A DNA stretch of 64,000 bases from Ornithinimicrobium humiphilum (GTDB lineage Bacteria; Actinomycetota; Actinomycetes; Actinomycetales; Dermatophilaceae): contig NZ_VFPU01000001.1 of assembly GCF_006716885.1 (NCBI RefSeq), positions 1,922,001 through 1,986,000 of the forward strand. Reading direction: 5' to 3'. A program made the position numbers and the translations under genes. This document shows, one piece after another, positions 1-10,282 of the stretch. Position 1 is the first letter of the stretch. Each line of letters starts with the position of its first letter. The notes beneath the pieces are model-generated. The model was given only the letters and a program-made list of their open reading frames with translations. It ran no database searches and was not told where the DNA came from.

Positions 1-1162
1 TGACCGGGCCCTGCACGGCGAACTGCCCGCCTCCGGAGGGGACGAAGAAGTTCACCACGCCCGCCGAGAGGAAGGCGAGCAGGCCGAAGGTCGTCGGGGT
101 GGCGATGCCGACCACCCAGTCGGAGAACACCTTGATCAGACCGGTCGCGGTCATGATCCCCATGATCCCGGCGTAGAGCGGGAACTGGAGCAGGATCTCG
201 CCGACGTTGGAGGCGGCGTTCTTCACGAGCGCGATGAGTTCGAAGGTGTTGCGGACGAGCAGCAGGATCAGCGCCAGGAAGGTCCAGTTGACGACGTCGA
301 GGGTCAGCGTCCCACCGTTGCTGAAGTGCAGGACGAGGTAGCCCGCCAGCGCGAGGCCGACGAGCAGGGTGACGATGCGGCTGGCGTCGACCCGGTCGGC
401 CGGGGTGACGACCTCGTCGTCCAGGTCCACGTCGTCCATGTCGCGGGCGTCGAAGCCCAGCTCGATGACGTCCTCGCCCTCGCGCGGGGCGACGAGCGCC
501 AGCGCGATGCCGACGACGACGATCGTCGCGATCGCCGCGGCGATGTTCCACCACGTGAAGATGGTCTCGCCCACGGGGATGGTGCGGCCCAGCTGCTCGG
601 CGATGAAGGACCCCTCGGTGGCCGCGGTCAGCGGGCCCGAGGCCGAGTAGCCCATGTGCCAGATGACGTAGCCGGAGTAGCCCGCGGCCACGAGCATCGG
701 GAAGTGCAGGCGCAGACCGCGCTCGCGGCCCTGGGCGGCGACCTCCTTGGCCAGCAGCACACCGACCACCAGGCCCAGACCCCAGGTGATGAGCGAGGCC
801 AGGGAGGCGATGACGAAGACGAAGAGGTAGGCCTGCAGGACGGTCTTCGGCACGCCGCCGAGGCGCGCGAGCAGGCGACGGACCGGGCCGGTGTTGGCCA
901 GGGTGTGGCCGAGCAGCAGGATGAGCGCCATCTGGGTCATGAAGGCCAGCAGCCCGGACAGCCCCTGGCCCCAGCCCTCGAGGACCTCGACCGGGCCGGA
1001 CTCGGTGAGCACCAGGGCTGCGAGGGCCACGACGAACGTCAGGACGACGGCGAAGACGAAGGCGCTGGGGATGAAGCGCTCCACCAGGGAGTTGACCGGG
1101 CGCATCACCCGGGCGAGCGGGGCGGTCTTCTTCCCCTTGGTATCAGGTACTGCAGCGGACAT
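1..1162 (-). CDS. Short-chain fatty acid transporter, AtoE/TIGR00366-like (3' end outside window)
   Basis: This is an integral membrane carrier that probably moves short-chain fatty acids or similar carboxylates across the cytoplasmic membrane. The ATG at 1162 has a strong Shine-Dalgarno sequence (AAGGAGG) six bases upstream. About 387 residues are visible, with repeated hydrophobic segments and family-like signatures such as SGPLTAATEGS in the middle and VPSGGQFAVQGP just before the window edge, close to the GGQWAVQGP motif of AtoE carriers. The family is usually about 440-470 residues, so only the C-terminal part is missing. The gene is divergent from the cupin lipoprotein gene, with about 200 bases between the starts. 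Substrate is inferred from family only. Confidence 0.8.
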   Translation of the reverse strand, partial: MSAAVPDTKGKKTAPLARVMRPVNSLVERFIPSAFVFAVVLTFVVALAALVLTESGPVEVLEGWGQGLSGLLAFMTQMALILLLGHTLANTGPVRRLLARLGGVPKTVLQAYLFVFVIASLASLITWGLGLVVGVLLAKEVAAQGRERGLRLHFPMLVAAGYSGYVIWHMGYSASGPLTAATEGSFIAEQLGRTIPVGETIFTWWNIAAAIATIVVVGIALALVAPREGEDVIELGFDARDMDDVDLDDEVVTPADRVDASRIVTLLVGLALAGYLVLHFSNGGTLTLDVVNWTFLALILLLVRNTFELIALVKNAASNVGEILLQFPLYAGIMGIMTATGLIKVFSDWVVGIATPTTFGLLAFLSAGVVNFFVPSGGGQFAVQGPV

Positions 1163-1348
1163 GCGAGTCCTCCTTGTCACGAGCGAGCGGTGCCGGGTCG
1201 GGTCGGCTGCCTCGCCGCCCGCCGGGCCGCGGGTCGCCGGGAAAGATACCGGTCGCGGTGCACCGCGTGCGGGAGGCTCGACGGACGTCGGGTCGGGCGT
1301 GGGCATCACGGTCGTCTCGAGCCCTGTCCAGATGCACCCCGGAACCCC

Positions 1349-1354
1349 TACAGT
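1349..1354 (+). promoter_or_regulatory. Leaderless -10 element of the cupin lipoprotein gene
   Basis: TACAGT fits the actinobacterial TANNNT -10 consensus. It is followed by exactly six bases and then the ATG at 1361, and no Shine-Dalgarno sequence is present. This is the spacing expected when transcription begins at the start codon. No convincing -35 is visible. Confidence 0.5.
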
Positions 1355-1360
1355 CGGCCC

Positions 1361-1885
1361 ATGAGCCGTGCGCACCGGTCCCCGTCACGCCGTGCCCGCC
1401 GCGCCGTCGCCCTGGGGCTGCTCCCCTGCGCGCTGCTCGCCGGCTGCGTCGTCCTGCCCTCCACGGAGGAGGCGGCGGCCGGCCCGGTCGCACCGGAGGA
1501 GGAACCGGCCACGGAGACCGCCGCGGCCGTCTCGGTCGAGGAGCTCGGCGCCGGCGAGCGCGGCGAGGCCGTCGAGGTCGACGTGGACGGCCCGGTCACG
1601 ATGACCTACCGGCGGATCACCATCCCGCCCGGCGCTGGGACCGGCCTGCACTGCCACCACGGCCAGCTGCTGGCCATCGTCGAGCAGGGTGAGCTGACCC
1701 ACCACGCCCCGGTCTACCCCGGCGGCATGCACGTCTACTCCGCCGGCGACAGCCTCGTCGAAGGGGCCGGCTACGTGCACGAGGGCGTCAACGAGGGCGA
1801 CGAGGACGTCGTGCTGCTCGTCACCTACGTCATCGAGGAGGGTATGCCGCTCGCCCAGACCGACCTCGCGCTCTGCGACGGCTGA
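1361..1885 (+). CDS. Cupin-domain lipoprotein
   Basis: A 174-residue protein of unknown substrate. The N-terminus has an Arg-rich stretch, a hydrophobic core and a lipobox (LLAGC, Cys29), so it should be a lipoprotein anchored on the outer face of the membrane. After an acidic linker comes a small cupin barrel: the segment with GLHCHH followed by an Ala/Ile/Val strand and a later YVHEGVNEG carries the His-rich metal-binding pattern of the family. The start was chosen at the ATG with the leaderless -10 six bases upstream. It converges with the DoxX-like gene. The role is unknown; a metal-dependent sensor or small-molecule binder is possible. Confidence 0.75.
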   Translation: MSRAHRSPSRRARRAVALGLLPCALLAGCVVLPSTEEAAAGPVAPEEEPATETAAAVSVEELGAGERGEAVEVDVDGPVTMTYRRITIPPGAGTGLHCHHGQLLAIVEQGELTHHAPVYPGGMHVYSAGDSLVEGAGYVHEGVNEGDEDVVLLVTYVIEEGMPLAQTDLALCDG

Positions 1886-1903
1886 GGTGGCCCGGGCACG
1901 GCA

Positions 1904-1934
1904 GGGGCGCGGACCGGTGACCGGCCCGCGCCCC
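1904..1934. terminator. Hairpin between convergent genes
   Basis: A perfect 9-bp inverted repeat (GGGGCGCGG and its complement) with a 13-base loop lies 19 bases after the cupin stop and 12 bases beyond the stop of the opposing gene. Its position suits a bidirectional terminator. It has no U-tract. Confidence 0.5.
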
Positions 1935-1945
1935 GCTCCGACGGC

Positions 1946-2455
1946 TCAGTCCTCGGCGTCGGTGCGCATCCGGGCGCCGAGTGCGTGCGCGGCGACGACC
2001 AGCGCCCCCGCCACGAGCACGACGTCCTTGAAGACGTACTGGCCGACGAGGGTCGGCCCACCGTCGACCCACATCTGGTCCGGAAAGAGGACGAGCGGCG
2101 ACATGATGCCGACCATCGCCCCGGCCATGACGACCAGGCCCAGCCGGACCAGGCGCCCGGTGAGCAGCGTCAGCCCGATGACGGTCTCGGTCACCGCGGT
2201 GAGGAGCAGCGCGGACGAGCCGGTGACGACCCCGAACGTGAGCTGGGAGACGGTCGCCACGGCGAGGTCCTCCGCGGGGCTGAGCCCCGCGACGTACTTC
2301 ACCGAGGCGAACGCCAGGAAGACCAGCCCCAGGCTGACCCGGAGGGCGTCGACGCTGTGCGCCGCGAGCACCTCCGTGAGTCTCTCGAGGCCGGTGTGGA
2401 CCGCAGCGCGCACCCCTGCTGCGCTGGCGGTCGGACGGTAGACGGTGCTGGACAT
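1946..2455 (-). CDS. DoxX-like small membrane protein
   Basis: A 169-residue protein with a soluble N-terminal region of about 35 residues and then four hydrophobic segments. The arrangement ALRVSLGLVFLAFASVKY, a mid segment with TETVIGLTLLTGR and a final FKDVVLVAGALVV helix resembles the DoxX/DoxD-type four-helix family. The ATG at 2455 gives the most compact protein. The gene stands alone between convergent cupin and fabI-side genes. DoxX relatives have been linked to quinone-linked redox or oxidative stress functions, but nothing here fixes a role. DUF417-type proteins are an alternative assignment. Confidence 0.55.
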   Translation of the reverse strand: MSSTVYRPTASAAGVRAAVHTGLERLTEVLAAHSVDALRVSLGLVFLAFASVKYVAGLSPAEDLAVATVSQLTFGVVTGSSALLLTAVTETVIGLTLLTGRLVRLGLVVMAGAMVGIMSPLVLFPDQMWVDGGPTLVGQYVFKDVVLVAGALVVAAHALGARMRTDAED

Positions 2456-2565
2456 GGTGCCTCCCCCTGCGTGGCAACGATCCTGACGGGATGTGGAGCG
2501 CGCAGGGGGCACCCGGGATACACCGCCGGCACGGCGAGACGTCCTAGGACGTCGGCCCGGCGGCG

Positions 2566-3321
2566 CTAGAAGCCGGTGGCGTGGTAGCCGCCGTCGACGT
2601 GCACGATCTCGCCGGTGGTCGCCGGGAACCAGTCGGACAGCAGCGCGAGGCAGGCCTGGGCGGCCGGCACCGGGTCCTTGACGTCCCAGCCCAGCGGCGC
2701 GTGCTCGCCCCACTTCGCGAACTGGTCGAAGTCCGGGATCGACTTGGCTGCGGTGGTGGCGATGGGCCCTGCCGAGACCAGGTTGGAGCGGATGCCCATC
2801 GGGCCGAGGTCGCGCGCCAGGTAACGGCTGGTGGCCTCGAAGGCGGCCTTGGCCACGCCCATCCAGTCGTAGACCGGCCAGGCGTACTGCGCGTCGAAGG
2901 TCAGGCCGACGACGCTGCCGCCGGCGCCCATGCGCGGCAGGCAGGCGGTCGTCAGCGACTTCAACGAGTAGGCGCTGACCTGCATCGCGGTGGCGACGTC
3001 CTCCCACCTGGCGTTCATGAAGTCGAAGGCGCCCTGCGGGGCGTAGCCGATCGAGTGCAGCACCCCGTCGAGGGAGTCGACGTGCTCGCCGAGCCGCTCC
3101 GCGAGGGTGTCCAGGTGCTCCTGGTCGGTGACGTCGAGCTCGATGACCGGCGCCGGGCGCGGCAGCCGCTTGGCGATGGTCTGGGTGATCCTGAAGGTGC
3201 GGCCGAAGGAGGTCAGCACCACCTCCGCGCCCTGCTCCTGCGCGAGCCTCGCGACGTGGAACGCGATGGAGCTGTCCATGAGGACACCGGTGATCAGCAG
3301 CTTCTTGCCGTCCATGAGCAT
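2566..3321 (-). CDS. fabI: Enoyl-[acyl-carrier-protein] reductase (NADH), FabI/InhA type
   Basis: It catalyses the last reduction of each fatty acid elongation cycle, trans-2-enoyl-ACP to acyl-ACP, in the cytoplasm. The 251-residue length is normal. Visible features are the Rossmann start KKLLITGVLMDSSIAF, the strand ending VLHSIGYAP, and the catalytic Tyr-x6-Lys pattern in YDWMGVAKAAFE, as in InhA rather than the YxxxK of classical SDRs. The end reads GEIVHVDGGYHATGF. The first ATG at 3321 is favoured because TAGAGT lies six bases upstream, a leaderless layout; MDGKK six bases inside is an alternative. fabG lies just upstream on the same strand, the pairing usual in mycolic and FAS-II actinobacteria. 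Confidence 0.93.
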   Translation of the reverse strand: MLMDGKKLLITGVLMDSSIAFHVARLAQEQGAEVVLTSFGRTFRITQTIAKRLPRPAPVIELDVTDQEHLDTLAERLGEHVDSLDGVLHSIGYAPQGAFDFMNARWEDVATAMQVSAYSLKSLTTACLPRMGAGGSVVGLTFDAQYAWPVYDWMGVAKAAFEATSRYLARDLGPMGIRSNLVSAGPIATTAAKSIPDFDQFAKWGEHAPLGWDVKDPVPAAQACLALLSDWFPATTGEIVHVDGGYHATGF

Positions 3322-3327
3322 GGGCAG

Positions 3328-3333
3328 ACTCTA
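3328..3333 (-). promoter_or_regulatory. Leaderless -10 element of fabI
   Basis: TAGAGT reads on the minus strand six bases before the fabI ATG and is the main reason to prefer that start. The 63-base gap from fabG would allow fabI to have its own promoter in addition to read-through from fabG. Confidence 0.5.
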
Positions 3334-3384
3334 GCCCGTCCCGGGCAGGGCGACGGGCACCCCCGCGGGCGCGTCAGCGACGTG

Positions 3385-4587
<1,203 letters not shown>

Positions 4588-4591
<4 letters not shown>

Positions 4592-4821
4592 CCGGTGCGA
4601 CGCCGCCGGCCGACCGGCGGCTGGTCTGCAGCGCCAAGGCGTGCCGGGCGGAGGCCCCGCACGCGGTCGTCTGGCGCAACCCCACCCTGCACGCTCCCGG
4701 GCGGCGCAAGGTCTGGCTCGCCTGCGACGAGCACCGCGACTCCCTGAGCAGCTTCGTCCGCGCCCGGGGCTTCCTCCTCGAGGTGATCCCCGCGGGGGAC
4801 CTGACGGAGGCTGACGGCTGA
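4588..4821 (+). CDS. Small Cys-rich hypothetical protein
   Basis: A 77-residue soluble protein I cannot assign. Its Cys pattern, CSAKAC near residue 14 and later LACDEHRDSL, has four possible metal ligands (C-x4-C and C-x2-H), which suggests a small zinc-binding fold. The basic middle, LHAPGRRKVW, would suit nucleic acid or acidic partner contact. It begins at a GTG overlapping the DUF3099 stop (GTGA) and ends one base before the SURF1 start, so the three genes almost certainly form one mRNA. A role linked to cytochrome oxidase assembly is only a guess from that context. Confidence 0.6.
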
Positions 4822-4822
4822 G

Positions 4823-5605
4823 GTGCTGGGGGTCCTGAGGCGTCCGCGCTGGATCGCCTACCTGCTGCTCGCCGTGCTGTTCGGCACGATCACGGCCGGG
4901 CTCGGTCTGTGGCAGTACGGCCGCTACCAGGAGAAGGCCGAGCGCCGGCACCTGATCGCGACCAACTACTCCGCCCCGCCGGTGCCCCTGTCGGACGTCC
5001 TGACCGGTCCTGGGGCCCCGCTGGCCCACGACGACCAGTGGCGCAGGATCGAGGTCACCGGCACCTACGCCGCCGGCGCCGAGCACCTCGTCCGCAACCG
5101 TCCGCGCGAGGGCGTCTTCGGCTACGAGGTGCTCGTACCCCTGGTGCTCGCCGACGGCAGCGCGGTCACGGTCGACCGCGGGTGGGTGCCCTCCGGACGC
5201 ACCGCCGCGACGCGCCCCGAGGTGCCGCCCCCGCCGACCGGCGAGGTGACGGTGACCGGATGGCTGCGCCCCTCCGAGCCCGACCTGGGCCGCGACCTGC
5301 CCGCCGGGCAGCTGGCGTCCATCGACCTGCCCGCCCTGGGTGCGGCGACCGGCCTCGACCTCGTCGGGGCCTACGTCCTGCTGCAGGGCGAGGACCCGGA
5401 GGTGCCGCGCCCGGAGCCGCTGCCGGAGCCCGACGTGCGGCTCGGGTCCCACTTCGCCTACGCCATCCAGTGGTGGCTCACCGTCCCGGCCGGCGTGGTC
5501 CTCGTCCTCGTCATGGCCCGTCAGCAGGCCCTCGACGACGCCGGGAAGCCGCGCCGGGAACCCCGCCCGCGCAAGGTGCGCATCTGGGACGAGGAGGACG
5601 AGTAG
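4823..5605 (+). CDS. SURF1 family cytochrome oxidase assembly protein
   Basis: SURF1/Shy1 proteins assist maturation of heme-copper oxidase, in bacteria by helping deliver heme a to subunit I. The 260-residue protein has the diagnostic layout: an N-terminal membrane helix (WIAYLLLAVLFGTITAGLGLW), a periplasm-side domain with the WRRIEVTGTY and RNRPREGVFGYEV motifs and VDRGWVPSG, and a C-terminal helix (QWWLTVPAGVVLVLVM). It ends in a basic tail. The GTG start follows directly after the upstream stop, which implies coupling. ctaA and ctaB for heme A are also in this window, about 18 kb away. Confidence 0.88.
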   Translation: MLGVLRRPRWIAYLLLAVLFGTITAGLGLWQYGRYQEKAERRHLIATNYSAPPVPLSDVLTGPGAPLAHDDQWRRIEVTGTYAAGAEHLVRNRPREGVFGYEVLVPLVLADGSAVTVDRGWVPSGRTAATRPEVPPPPTGEVTVTGWLRPSEPDLGRDLPAGQLASIDLPALGAATGLDLVGAYVLLQGEDPEVPRPEPLPEPDVRLGSHFAYAIQWWLTVPAGVVLVLVMARQQALDDAGKPRREPRPRKVRIWDEEDE

Positions 5606-5666
5606 GCACCTGCTCCGCCGTGCGGGGGCCTGCGGGCGCCCTGACCGCTGCTGGCACGATGGGCCC

Positions 5667-6434
5667 ATGGACCTCGGACTCGCAGGACGCGCCTATCTCG
5701 TCACCGGAGCCTCCCGCGGGCTGGGCCGGGCCACCGCCGAGGCCCTCGTGCGCGACGGCGCCGACGTGCTCCTGGCCGCCCGCTCGGCTGAGGACGTCGA
5801 GGCGGCGTCGCGCGAGCTGGGCGAGATCGGCCCGGGGACGGCCGTCGGGTCCGTGGCCGACCTGGCCGACGACGACGCCGCGGAGCGGCTGCTCGAGGAG
5901 GCGGAGGAGACCTTCGGCCGGCTCGACGGCGTCGTCATCAGCGTCGGTGGTCCGCCCGGCGGCAGCGTGACCGAGGCGACCGACGAGCAGTGGCGGGACG
6001 CCTTCGACAGCGTCTTCCTCGGCGCCGTCCGGCTCGCGCGAACGGCCCTGACGACCGCCCGCTCCCCCATCGCCGTGACGCTGGTGCTGTCCACCTCGGT
6101 GCGCAGCCCGCTCGCGGGCCTCGGCATCTCCAACGGCCTGCGCCCCGGCCTGGCGATGGCGGCCAAGAGCCTCGCCGACGAGCACGGTCCCCGCGGCCAC
6201 CGGGTCAACGCGGTGCTGCCCGGCCGTTTCGAGACCGACCGGCTGCGCGAGCTCGAGGAGGCCGCCGACGACCCCGCCGCCGTGCGCGAGCGGGCCCTCG
6301 CCGCGATCCCGCTGCGCCGCTACGGCCAGCCCGAGGAGTTCGGGGCGGTCGCCGCCTTCGTGACCTCACCGATGGCGTCCTACGTGACCGGCTCGGTGAT
6401 CACCGTCGACGGAGGCTCCACCCGCGCCCTCTGA
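5667..6434 (+). CDS. SDR-family oxidoreductase lacking the YxxxK catalytic pair
   Basis: A 255-residue short-chain dehydrogenase-like protein. The cofactor end is good: YLVTGASRGLGRATAE near residue 11, and GSVADLADDDA. At the active site the aligned YSASK of FabG is replaced by SNGLR (residues 155-159), so both Tyr and Lys are missing, and the NNAG motif is altered to ISVGGPPGG. The C-terminus DGGSTRAL is normal. Such proteins form a known atypical SDR branch (BKR-like), so this is probably not decay; ordinary reductase activity should not be assumed. A weak -10 (CACGAT) lies six bases before the ATG. It converges with nhaA. Confidence 0.8.
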   Translation: MDLGLAGRAYLVTGASRGLGRATAEALVRDGADVLLAARSAEDVEAASRELGEIGPGTAVGSVADLADDDAAERLLEEAEETFGRLDGVVISVGGPPGGSVTEATDEQWRDAFDSVFLGAVRLARTALTTARSPIAVTLVLSTSVRSPLAGLGISNGLRPGLAMAAKSLADEHGPRGHRVNAVLPGRFETDRLRELEEAADDPAAVRERALAAIPLRRYGQPEEFGAVAAFVTSPMASYVTGSVITVDGGSTRAL

Positions 6435-6451
6435 GGCTCGCCCGGTCCCGG

Positions 6452-8314
6452 TCAGCCCTCTTCGAGGGCCCTCGCCAACGTCTCGGCGTCCCACGGGCCG
6501 GTATGACGTTCCTCCCCGACGAAGAAGGTCGGCGTGCCGCGTGCCCCGCTGGCCTCGGCGCTGGCCACGTCGTCGCGCACGCGCAGCACGACCTCCGGGC
6601 TGTCGAGGTCGCGGACGAACCGGTCGACGTCGAGCCCGACGTCCTGGGCGTGACCGACCAGGTCGTCGTAGTCGAGGGCGTCCTGGTGGGCGTAGAGCGC
6701 CTCGTGCATCTGCCAGAAGCGCCCCTGCAGCCCGGCGGCCACCGCGGCCCGGGCCGCCAGCTCGGCGCGCGGGTGGACGTCGTGCAGGGGCAGGTGGCGG
6801 AAGACATAACGCAGCCGGTCGCCGAAGCGCCGCCGGAGCTCGTCGCCGACCCCCGTCGCGCGGGCGCAGAAGGGGCACTCGTAGTCGCCGTACTCCACCA
6901 GGGTCAGCGGGGCGTCCGCGGGCCCCTTGACGTGGTCGACCTCGGGGTCGACGGGCCGGGCGAGCCGGCGGGGCAGGTCGGCGTCCCCCTCGCCGCGCAG
7001 GGCCGCGAGGCGGAAGGTCGCCCAACCGAGCGCCGTGGCCAGGAGCGCCGCCAGCAGCACGCCGACGGTCGCCTCGTCGCGCAGGACAGGGTCGTCGAGC
7101 GCGAGCCCGACCACGAGCAGGGAGACCGTGAAGCCGATGCCCGACAGGGCGGCGCCGCCCAGGACGTGCCCGCGACCGACGCCCACCGGCAGCGAGCCCG
7201 CCCCCAGCCGCGCGGCCAGGAGGGCGGTCGTCCCGATGCCGACGAACTTCCCGACGACGAGCCCGAGCGCCACCGCCCACGTCAGCCGCGACGAGAGGGC
7301 GTCGGCGAGGACCCCACCACGCAGGTCCACACCGGCGTTGGCGAGCGCGAAGACCGGGACGACGACATAGCTCGACCACGGGTGCAGCGCCGCCTGCAGC
7401 CGCTCGTTGACCGACATCGACCGCTCCAGCCCGGCCCTGGCCGAGCGGCCCACCTCGACCATGGGCGACTGGGCGAAGGCGCGCACGCGCTCGGCGGCCT
7501 CCAGCACCCTGTCGCGCCGCGGCCGGGAGGCTCCGACCAGCAGCCCACCCAGCATCCCGGCGATCGAGGCGTGCAGCCCCGCCTCGACCGTCGCCAGCCA
7601 CAGCAGCACGACGAGGGCCGCGTAGGGGGCGGTGCGCCATACCCCCCGACTGCTGAGCAGGGCGATGACGGCGCCGAGGGCCGCCATGAGGACCATCGGC
7701 AGGACGCGCACCTCGCCCGAGTAGAAGAGGCCGATGACGCTCACCGCCACCACGTCGTCCACGACGGTCAGCGTCAGCAGGAAGACGCGCAGCTGGGTGG
7801 ACAGCCGGGGTCCCACCACGGCGAGCGCGCCGAGCAGGAAGGCGGTGTCGGTGCCGATCACGGCCGCCCAGGCACGCGCCGCCTCTCCCCCCGGGGCCAC
7901 GAGCAGGAAGATCGCGGCCGGCAGCAGCATGCCGCCCACGCCCGCGAGCAGGGGCACCGTCACGCGGCGGCGGTCGGTCAGCTCGCCGACCGACAGCTCA
8001 CGACGCACCTCCAGCCCGATGACGAAGAAGAAGAGCGCCATGAGCGCGTCGTTGACCCAGTGACCGAGGTCCATGGCCAGGTCGAGGGCGCCGACGCGGA
8101 TCCCGGCCTCGGTCCCCCACAGCGCCTCGTAGGACCCCGACCACGGCGAGTTGGCCCAGACCAGGGCGACCGCTGTGGCGACCAGCAGCAGCAGGGCCCC
8201 ACCGGCCTCGGTGGCCAGGAAGGCTCGGAGGGGCGTGGGCAGCTGGCCGACGAGACTGCGTCGGCGGGTCTGGGACCGGGCGGCGTCGTGCCGCCCGCGA
8301 GATTCCCGCGCCAC
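6452..8314 (-). CDS. nhaA: Na+/H+ antiporter NhaA fused to a C-terminal DsbA-like thioredoxin domain
   Basis: A 620-residue two-domain protein. Residues about 20-425 form an NhaA antiporter with many membrane helices: [46 protein letters not shown], the [10 protein letters not shown] segment, and the [12 protein letters not shown] double Asp needed for cation binding. After a short linker, residues about 450-620 are a DsbA-like domain starting [17 protein letters not shown], with a CxxC at Cys480/Cys483 and the cis-Pro region GTPTFFVG. The GTG at 8314 (VARES) is chosen for its GGGAGG site eight bases upstream. NhaA-thioredoxin fusions are known in actinobacteria; the domain should face outside the membrane, where its thiol partner is unknown. 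Confidence 0.88.
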   Translation of the reverse strand: MARESRGRHDAARSQTRRRSLVGQLPTPLRAFLATEAGGALLLLVATAVALVWANSPWSGSYEALWGTEAGIRVGALDLAMDLGHWVNDALMALFFFVIGLEVRRELSVGELTDRRRVTVPLLAGVGGMLLPAAIFLLVAPGGEAARAWAAVIGTDTAFLLGALAVVGPRLSTQLRVFLLTLTVVDDVVAVSVIGLFYSGEVRVLPMVLMAALGAVIALLSSRGVWRTAPYAALVVLLWLATVEAGLHASIAGMLGGLLVGASRPRRDRVLEAAERVRAFAQSPMVEVGRSARAGLERSMSVNERLQAALHPWSSYVVVPVFALANAGVDLRGGVLADALSSRLTWAVALGLVVGKFVGIGTTALLAARLGAGSLPVGVGRGHVLGGAALSGIGFTVSLLVVGLALDDPVLRDEATVGVLLAALLATALGWATFRLAALRGEGDADLPRRLARPVDPEVDHVKGPADAPLTLVEYGDYECPFCARATGVGDELRRRFGDRLRYVFRHLPLHDVHPRAELAARAAVAAGLQGRFWQMHEALYAHQDALDYDDLVGHAQDVGLDVDRFVRDLDSPEVVLRVRDDVASAEASGARGTPTFFVGEERHTGPWDAETLARALEEG

Positions 8315-8402
8315 GGGGGCCACCTCCCTGCGATGCTGCGGCTCCGGCTGGGGGTCAGGGTAGACCCGCGAGGGGCTCCCCCGCCGGGACCGTAGGGATC
8401 GC

Positions 8403-10271
8403 TCAGTCCCGGAACTGCGTGTCGTGCAACGTCTTGTAGAGCCCGCCCGCGGCCAGGAGCTCGGCATGGGTGCCGCGCTGCACGACCTCGCCACGGTCGA
8501 GCACGAGGATGAGGTCGGCGTCGCGCACCGTGGAGAGCCGGTGGGCGATGACCAGCGAGGTGCGCCCGGTCAGCGCCTCGTCGAGGGCCCGCTGCACGGC
8601 GGCCTCGGACTCGCTGTCGAGGTGCGCGGTCGCCTCGTCGAGGACGACGACCGCCGGACTCTTGAGGAGCAGGCGGGCGATGGCGAGACGCTGCTTCTCG
8701 CCGCCGGAGAGGCGATGGCCGCGGTCACCGACGACGGTGTCGAGCCCGTCGGGCAGGCTCGCGACCAGACCGTCGATCCGGGCGGCCCGCAGCGCCTCCC
8801 AGATCTCGGGGTCGCTCACGCCGGGACGGGCGTAGCGCAGGTTGGCGCCCACGGTGTCGTTGAACATGTGGGCCTCCTGCGTGACCACACCGACGGTCCG
8901 CCGCAGCGACTCGGTGGACGCCTTGCGCAGGTCCACGCCGCCGATGCTCACGCGCCCCTCTGTGGGGTCGTAGAGCCGGGCGACGAGGGTGGTGAGCGTG
9001 GTCTTGCCGGCGCCCGAGGGCCCCACGAGAGCGACCATGGCCCCGGCCGGCACGTCGAGGTCGATGCCGCGCAGCACCGGGTGGCCGTCGAAGGTCTCGG
9101 CGCCGGGGCGCTGCTCCAGCGACGCCAGCGACACCTCGTCTGCCGCGGGATAGGCGAAGGTGACGTCCTCCAGGCGGACCCCGACCGGCCCGTCGGGGAT
9201 CTCCTCGGGCTCATCGGCCTCCCGCACCAGCGGTTGCAGATCGAGCACCTCGAAGATGCGCTCGAAGGAGACCAGCGCGGTCATGATGTCGACACGCACA
9301 TTGGACAGCGCCGTGAGCGGGGCGTAGAGCCGCGAGAGCAGGGCGGCCATCGCGACCAGGGTGCCGACCGTCAGCTCCCCGGCGACGGCCATCAGGCCGC
9401 CGAGGCCGTAGACCAGAGCCGTGGCCAGCGACGCCACCAGCCCGAGCCCGGCCATGAAGATCACCCGGTTGACGGCGATCGAGACGCCGGCGTCGCGCAC
9501 CCCGGCGGCGCGGGCGGCATACTCCTCGTCCTCCTCGGCCGGGCGTCCGAAGAGACGCACCAGGAGCGCGCCGGCGACGTTGAAGCGCTCGGTCATCCGC
9601 GCCTGCATCTCGGCGTTGAGCGTCATCTGCCGCCGGGTCAGGGCGGACAGCCGCGCACCCATGAGCCGGGCCGGGACGAGGAAGATCGGGAGCAGCAGGA
9701 GCGCCAGCACCGTGATCTGCCAGCTCATCGACAGCAGCGCGGCCAGGATGAGGACGATCTGGACGACGTTGCTCACCAGCCCCGACAGGATCGAGGTGAA
9801 GGCGGTCTGCGCGCCGATGACGTCGTTGTTGAGCCGGCTGACCAGGGCTCCGGTCTGGGCCCGGGTGAAGAAGGCGATCGGCTGGCGCAGCACGTGCGCG
9901 AAGACCTCGGTGCGCAGGTCGAGGATCAGGCCCTCGCCGATGCGCGAGCCCAGCCAGCGGCTCACGACCGTGACGACCGACTCCAGCACCGCGATCGCGG
10001 CGACGAGCAGGCCGAGGCGCACGACGACGTCGCGGGCCTGCGGGACCACGCCGTCGTCGATGATCCGCTGCAGCAGCAGCGGCACGAGGGTCACCAGCCC
10101 GCCGGCCAGCACGGTCAGCAGCAGGTAGGCCGTGATCTCGCGCCGGAACGGCCCGCCGTAGCGCAGGACGCGTCGCGCGGTGCCGCGGCGCAGCCGGTGG
10201 TCGCGCACCGACGGGTCCTTCGCGAAGCTGCGGATGGAGGCGCCTGGGCGCATCCCCACACCCATCGTCAT
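8403..10271 (-). CDS. ABC transporter, fused permease and ATP-binding protein (exporter type)
   Basis: A 622-residue half-transporter that should act as a dimer to export a lipid, peptide or drug. Six membrane segments lie in residues about 45-330, starting [19 protein letters not shown]. The nucleotide-binding domain has Walker [11 protein letters not shown]-loop [11 protein letters not shown], signature [13 protein letters not shown], Walker B VVVLDEAT and H-loop IAHRLST. An insertion of about 20 residues ([19 protein letters not shown]) separates the A-loop from the following strand. The first ATG has GAGG six bases upstream; a second ATG two codons on is possible. It starts 11 bases after the end of the ABC-F gene, so they are probably cotranscribed. 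Confidence 0.88.
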   Translation of the reverse strand: MTMGVGMRPGASIRSFAKDPSVRDHRLRRGTARRVLRYGGPFRREITAYLLLTVLAGGLVTLVPLLLQRIIDDGVVPQARDVVVRLGLLVAAIAVLESVVTVVSRWLGSRIGEGLILDLRTEVFAHVLRQPIAFFTRAQTGALVSRLNNDVIGAQTAFTSILSGLVSNVVQIVLILAALLSMSWQITVLALLLLPIFLVPARLMGARLSALTRRQMTLNAEMQARMTERFNVAGALLVRLFGRPAEEDEEYAARAAGVRDAGVSIAVNRVIFMAGLGLVASLATALVYGLGGLMAVAGELTVGTLVAMAALLSRLYAPLTALSNVRVDIMTALVSFERIFEVLDLQPLVREADEPEEIPDGPVGVRLEDVTFAYPAADEVSLASLEQRPGAETFDGHPVLRGIDLDVPAGAMVALVGPSGAGKTTLTTLVARLYDPTEGRVSIGGVDLRKASTESLRRTVGVVTQEAHMFNDTVGANLRYARPGVSDPEIWEALRAARIDGLVASLPDGLDTVVGDRGHRLSGGEKQRLAIARLLLKSPAVVVLDEATAHLDSESEAAVQRALDEALTGRTSLVIAHRLSTVRDADLILVLDRGEVVQRGTHAELLAAGGLYKTLHDTQFRD

Positions 10272-10282
10272 GCGGTGCCTCC

